Below are positions 59,601 to 64,000 of a DNA stretch of 64,000 bases, piece after piece. A program made the position numbers and the translations under genes. The DNA is from Ctena decussata (Eukaryota > Mollusca > Bivalvia > Lucinida > Lucinidae): positions 310,001-374,000 of the forward strand of contig OZ022511.1 in assembly GCA_963989385.1 (NCBI GenBank), in the 5' to 3' direction. Under the pieces are notes generated by a model. The model ran no database searches. It was not told the DNA's origin and worked only from the letters and a program-made list of their open reading frames with translations. The stretch's first letter is position 1; each line of letters opens with the position of its first letter.

Positions 59601-62600
59601 TAGCCATCTGAAACTTGGCATATATAAAGGCCATTAACATGTCTACATGCATGCACAATCTTATGTCAACTGATTGCATAACTTGCGAATTATAGGCCAT
59701 CGAAATTTGTGTAAAGAAAAGTTTGTGCGACTTTAGCTCCCAAACGGAATAAAAGCTAAAGCTGAAATAGCCTTCATTCTATTTCACTTATTTGTGTCTA
59801 CACATGTATATGTTTTGCAGAGACTCAAAGCTCTTGAGAATGGAGAAAATGAGGTGTCAATTTTGCATTGGACCCTATGGGAAAATGCATTAAACGCCTA
59901 CTGCTCCGACGTTCAGCGACCGATAACATCCATCTTTACACTGTAAACGGTAATTACATAGGTACATGCCTGGGGCAAATAACAGCGCAAATAATTGTCA
60001 TGTGCAGAGTAATAAAGGAGCAAACTTTTATGTATGGGCTGCAGTGGAAGTTATTCTTAAAAGGTGACTTTCACGAATCGTTCTGAAACTCTGCTAAAAT
60101 TACAGATAATTCCCATATATTTCTTGTGAAAAAATCCCAGAAATTCTCCTTTCTCCGTTGTCGAGATATTCGAGGGCAAAGTCGTGCAGTTTACGACTTC
60201 CAGGGGCTATAACTCGAAAACTAAAGAACGAGAATTTTTGGCACATATGGTCAATTGAATGTTTATCCCAACCCTCTCATTTGGCACTAGTTTCAGCCCG
60301 AATTGTGCAAGTCACCTAAGGTCACGAATCGTCCCGAACGTGTAGCCCAAATTGTGAAAATTTCAAACCGCTACTGCTTGCTTGTATAAGTAGGTAGCCA
60401 TCTGAAACTTGGCATATATAAAGGCCATTAACATGTCTACATGCATGCACAATCTTATATCAACTGATTGCATAACTTGCGAATTATAGGCCATCGAAAT
60501 TTGTGTAAAGAAAAGTTTGTGCGACTTTAGCTCCCAAACGGAATAAAAGCTAAAGCTGAAATAGCCTTCATTCTATTTCACTTATTTGTGTCTACACATG
60601 TATATGTTTTGCAGAGACTCAAAGCTCTTGAGAATGGAGAAAATGAGGTGTCAATTTTGCATTGGACCCTATGGAAAAATGCATTAAACGCCTACTGCTC
60701 CGACGTTCAGCGACCGATAACATCCATCTTTACACTGTAAACGGTAATTACATAGGTACATGCCTGGGGCAAATAACAGCGCAAATAATTGTCCATGTGC
60801 AGAGTAATAAAGGAGCAAACTTTTATGTATGGGCTGCAGTGGAAGTTATTCTTAAAAGGTGACTTTCACGAATCGTTCTGAAACTCTGCTAAAATTACAG
60901 ATAATTCCCATATATTTCTTGGGAAAAAATCCCAGAAATTCTCCTTTCTCCGTTGTCGAGATATTCGAGGGCAAAGTCGTGCAGTTTACGACTTCCAGGG
61001 GCTATAATTCGAAAACTAAAGAACGAGAATTTTTGGCACATATGGTCAATTGAATATTTATCCCAACCCTCTCATTTGGCACTAGTTTCAGCCCGAATTG
61101 TGCAAGTCACCTAAGGTCACGAATCGTCCCGAACGTGTAGCCCAAATTGTGAAAATTTCAAACCGCTACTGCTTGCTTGTATGAGTAGGTAGCCATCTGA
61201 AACTTGGCATATATAAAGGCCATTAACATGTCTACATGCATCCACAATCTTATGTCAACTGGTTGCATAACTTGCGAATTATAGGCCATCGAAATTTGTG
61301 TAAAGAAAAGTTTGTGCGACTTTAGCTCCCAAACGGAATAAAAGCTAAAGCTGAAATAGCCTTCATTCTATTTCACTTATTTGTGTCTACACATGTATAT
61401 GTTTTGCAGAGACTCAAAGCTCTTGAGAATGGAGAAAATGAGGTGTCAATTTTGCATTGGACCCTATGGGAAAATGCATTAAACGCCTACTGCTCCGACG
61501 TTCAGCGACCGATAACATCCATCTTTACACTGTAAACGGTAATTACATAGGTACATGCCTGGGGCAAATAACAGCGCAAATAATTGTCCATGTGCAGAGT
61601 AATAAAGGAGCAAACTTTTATGTATGGGCTGCAGTGGAAGTTATTCTTAAAAGGTGACTTTCACGAATCGTTCTGAAACTCTGCTAAAATTACAGATAAT
61701 TCCCATATATTTCTTGGGAAAAAATCCCAGAAATTCTCCTTTCTCCGTTGTCGAGATATTCGAGGGCAAAGTCGTGCAGTTTATGACTTCCAGGGGCTAT
61801 AACTCTAAAACTAAAGAACGAGAATATTTGGCACATATGGTCAATTGAATGTTTATCCCAACCCTCTCATTTGGCACTAGTTTCAGCCCGAATTGTGCAA
61901 GTCACCTAAGGTCACGAATCGTCCCGAACGTGTAGCCCAAATTGTGAAAATTTCAAACCGCTACTGCTTGCTTGTATGAGTAGGTAGCCATCTGAAACTT
62001 GGCATATATAAAGGCCATTAACATGTCTACATGCATGCACAATCTTATGTCAACTGATTGCATAACTTGCGAATTATAGGCCATCAAAATTTGTGTAAAG
62101 AAAAGTTTGTGCGACTTTAGCTCCCAAGCGGAATAAAAGCTAAAGCTGAAATAGCCTTCATTCTATTTCACTTATTTGTGTCTACACATGTATATGTTTT
62201 GCAGAGACTCAAAGCTCTTGAGAATGGAGAAAATGAGGTGTCAATTTTGCATTGGACCCTATGGGAAAATGCATTAAACGCCTACTGCTCCGACGTTCAG
62301 CGACCGATAACATCCATCTTTACACTGTAAACTTTAATTACATAGGTACATGCCTGGGGCAAATAACAGCGCAAATAATTGTCCATGTGCAGAGTAATAA
62401 AGGAGCAAACTTTTATGTATGGGCTGCAGTGGAAGTTATTCTTAAAAGGTGACTTTCACGAATCGTTCTGAAACTCTGCTAAAATTACAGATAATTCCCA
62501 TATATTTCTTGGGAAAAAATCCCAGAAATTCTCCTTTCTCCGTTGTCGAGATATTCGAGGGCAAAGTCGTGCAGTTTACGACTTCCAGGGGCTATAACTC

Positions 62601-64000
62601 GAAAACTAAAGAACGAGAATTTTTGGCACATATGGTCAATTGAATGTTTATCCCAACCCTCTCATTTGGCACTAGTTTCAGCCCGAATTGTGCAAGTCAC
62701 CTAAGGTCACGAATCGTCCCGAACGTGTAGCCCAAATTGTGAAAATTTCAAACCGCTACTGCTTGCTTGTATGAGTAGGTAGCCATCTGAAACTTGGCAT
62801 ATATAAAGGCCATTAACATGTCTACATGCATGCACAATCTTATGTCAATTGATTGCATAACTCGCGAATTATAGGCCATCGAAATTTGTGTAAAGAAAAG
62901 TTTGTGCGACTTTAGCTCCCAAACGGAATAAAAGCTAAAGCTGAAATAGCCTTCATTCTATTTCACTTATTTGTGTCTACACATGTATATGTTTTGCAGA
63001 GACTCAAAGCTCTTGAGAATGGAGAAAATGAGGTGTCAATTTTGCATTGGACCCTATGGGAAAATGCATTAAACGCCTACTGCTCCGACGTTCAGCGACC
63101 GATAACATCCATCTTTACACTGTAAACGGTAATTACATAGGTACATGCCTGGGGCAAATAACAGCGCAAATAATTGTCCATGTGCAGAGTAATAAAGGAG
63201 CAAACTTTTATGTATGGGCTGCAGTGGAAGTTATTCTTAAAAGGTGACTTTCACGAATCGTTCTGAAACTCTGCTAAAATTACAGATAATTCCCATATAT
63301 TTCTTGGGAAAAAATCCCAGAAATTCTCCTTTCTCCGTTGTCGAGATATTCGAGGGCAAAGTCGTGCAGTTTACGACTTCCAGGGGCTATAACTCGAAAA
63401 CTAAAGAACGAGAATTTTTGGCACATATGGTCAATTGAATGTTTATCCCAACCCTCTCATTTGGCACTAGTTTCAGCCCGAATTGTGCAAGTCACCTAAG
63501 GTCACGAATCGTCCCGAACGTGTAGCCCAAATTGTAAAAATTTCAAACCGCTACCGCTTGCTTGTATGAGTAGGTAGCCATCTGAAACTTGGCATATATA
63601 AAGGCCATTAACATGTCTACATGCATGCACAATCTTATGTCAACTGATTGCATAACTCGCGAATTATAGGCCATCGAAATTTGTGTAAAGAAAAGTTTGT
63701 GCGACTTTAGCTCCCAAACGGAATAAAAGCTAAAGCTGAAATAGCCTTCATTCTATTTCACTTATTTGTGTCTACACATGTATATGTTTTGCAGAGACTC
63801 AAAGCTCTTGAGAATGGAGAAAATGAGGTGTCAATTTTGCATTGGACCCTATGGGAAAATGCATTAAACGCCTACTGCTCCGACGTTCAGCGACCGATAA
63901 CATCCATCTTTACACTGTAAACGGTAATTACATAGGTACATGCCTGGGGCAAATAACAGCGCAAATAATTGTCCATGTGCAGAGTAATAAAGGAGCAAAC
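56629..64000 (+). repeat. Satellite array E: about 9.3 monomers of 795 bp, continuing past the window
   Basis: Begins with the remaining 301 bp of the monomer split by E5 (including the ATAT duplicate); the next monomer starts at 56930. Single-base losses occur near 58270 (GTCATTTTGC) and 59999 (TTGTCATGTG). This array has more private point changes than A or C, for example CATAAATAAAGG (58033), TTCTTGTGAAA (60124), ATGGAAAAATG (60673), TTTATGACTTCC (61783), AACTCTAAAAC (61801), CCAAGCGG (62128) and AAACTTTAATT (62330). It holds the linked CAACGCAAAT/CCAAGTGCAG variant (56804) and the TATATCAACTG haplotype (60457). No gene is seen. Confidence 0.97.

Overview
This window is a long eukaryotic satellite-DNA array with no convincing protein-coding gene, rRNA or tRNA. 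It is most likely from an animal genome, but I could not identify the species from the sequence. The reasons are the tandem monomers, AT-rich composition, near-perfect homogenisation over tens of kilobases, TIR-type DNA transposons with target-site duplications, and the lack of prokaryotic gene organisation. About 80% of the window is one 795-bp satellite monomer, roughly 66 copies, all in the same orientation. Most copies differ from one another by only a few bases.

Layout. 1-396 is the right end of a TIR element (E1). 397-14709 is satellite array A (exactly 18 monomers). 14710-17360 is element E2 (2651 bp). 17361-18954 is array B (exactly 2 monomers). 18955-21605 is element E3 (2651 bp). 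21606-43074 is array C (exactly 27 monomers). 43075-45732 is element E4 (2658 bp). 45733-53384 is array D (about 9.6 monomers). 53385-56628 is element E5 (3244 bp, reverse orientation, a diverged subfamily). 56629-64000 is array E (about 9.3 monomers, running off the window).

The elements carry 33-34 bp perfect terminal inverted repeats and are flanked by 4-bp A/T-only target-site duplications: AATT for E1-E4 (right copy only for E1) and ATAT for E5. They have no ORF above about 118 codons, so they are non-autonomous. E1-E4 all sit at the same nucleotide of the monomer. E2 and E3 lie in a perfect-looking 4245-bp tandem repeat made of element, 4-bp TSD and two monomers. This points to one transposition event that was then copied by the satellite's own amplification (unequal exchange, conversion or rolling-circle reinsertion), so the transposon has become part of a higher-order satellite repeat. 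E5 is an independent insertion: different site, opposite orientation, and a rearranged interior with its own internal inverted repeat.

Other higher-order structure includes a 1590-bp dimer repeated in tandem near 49.7-52.9 kb, a 5-monomer (3975-bp) offset repeat at 22.5-29.5 kb, and linked-variant haplotypes recurring across arrays separated by tens of kilobases. Each monomer also carries a TATA-like box, AATAAA motifs, a small hairpin and a 17-bp internal direct repeat. These could allow satellite transcription, but they are shared by common descent and are not evidence of function on their own.
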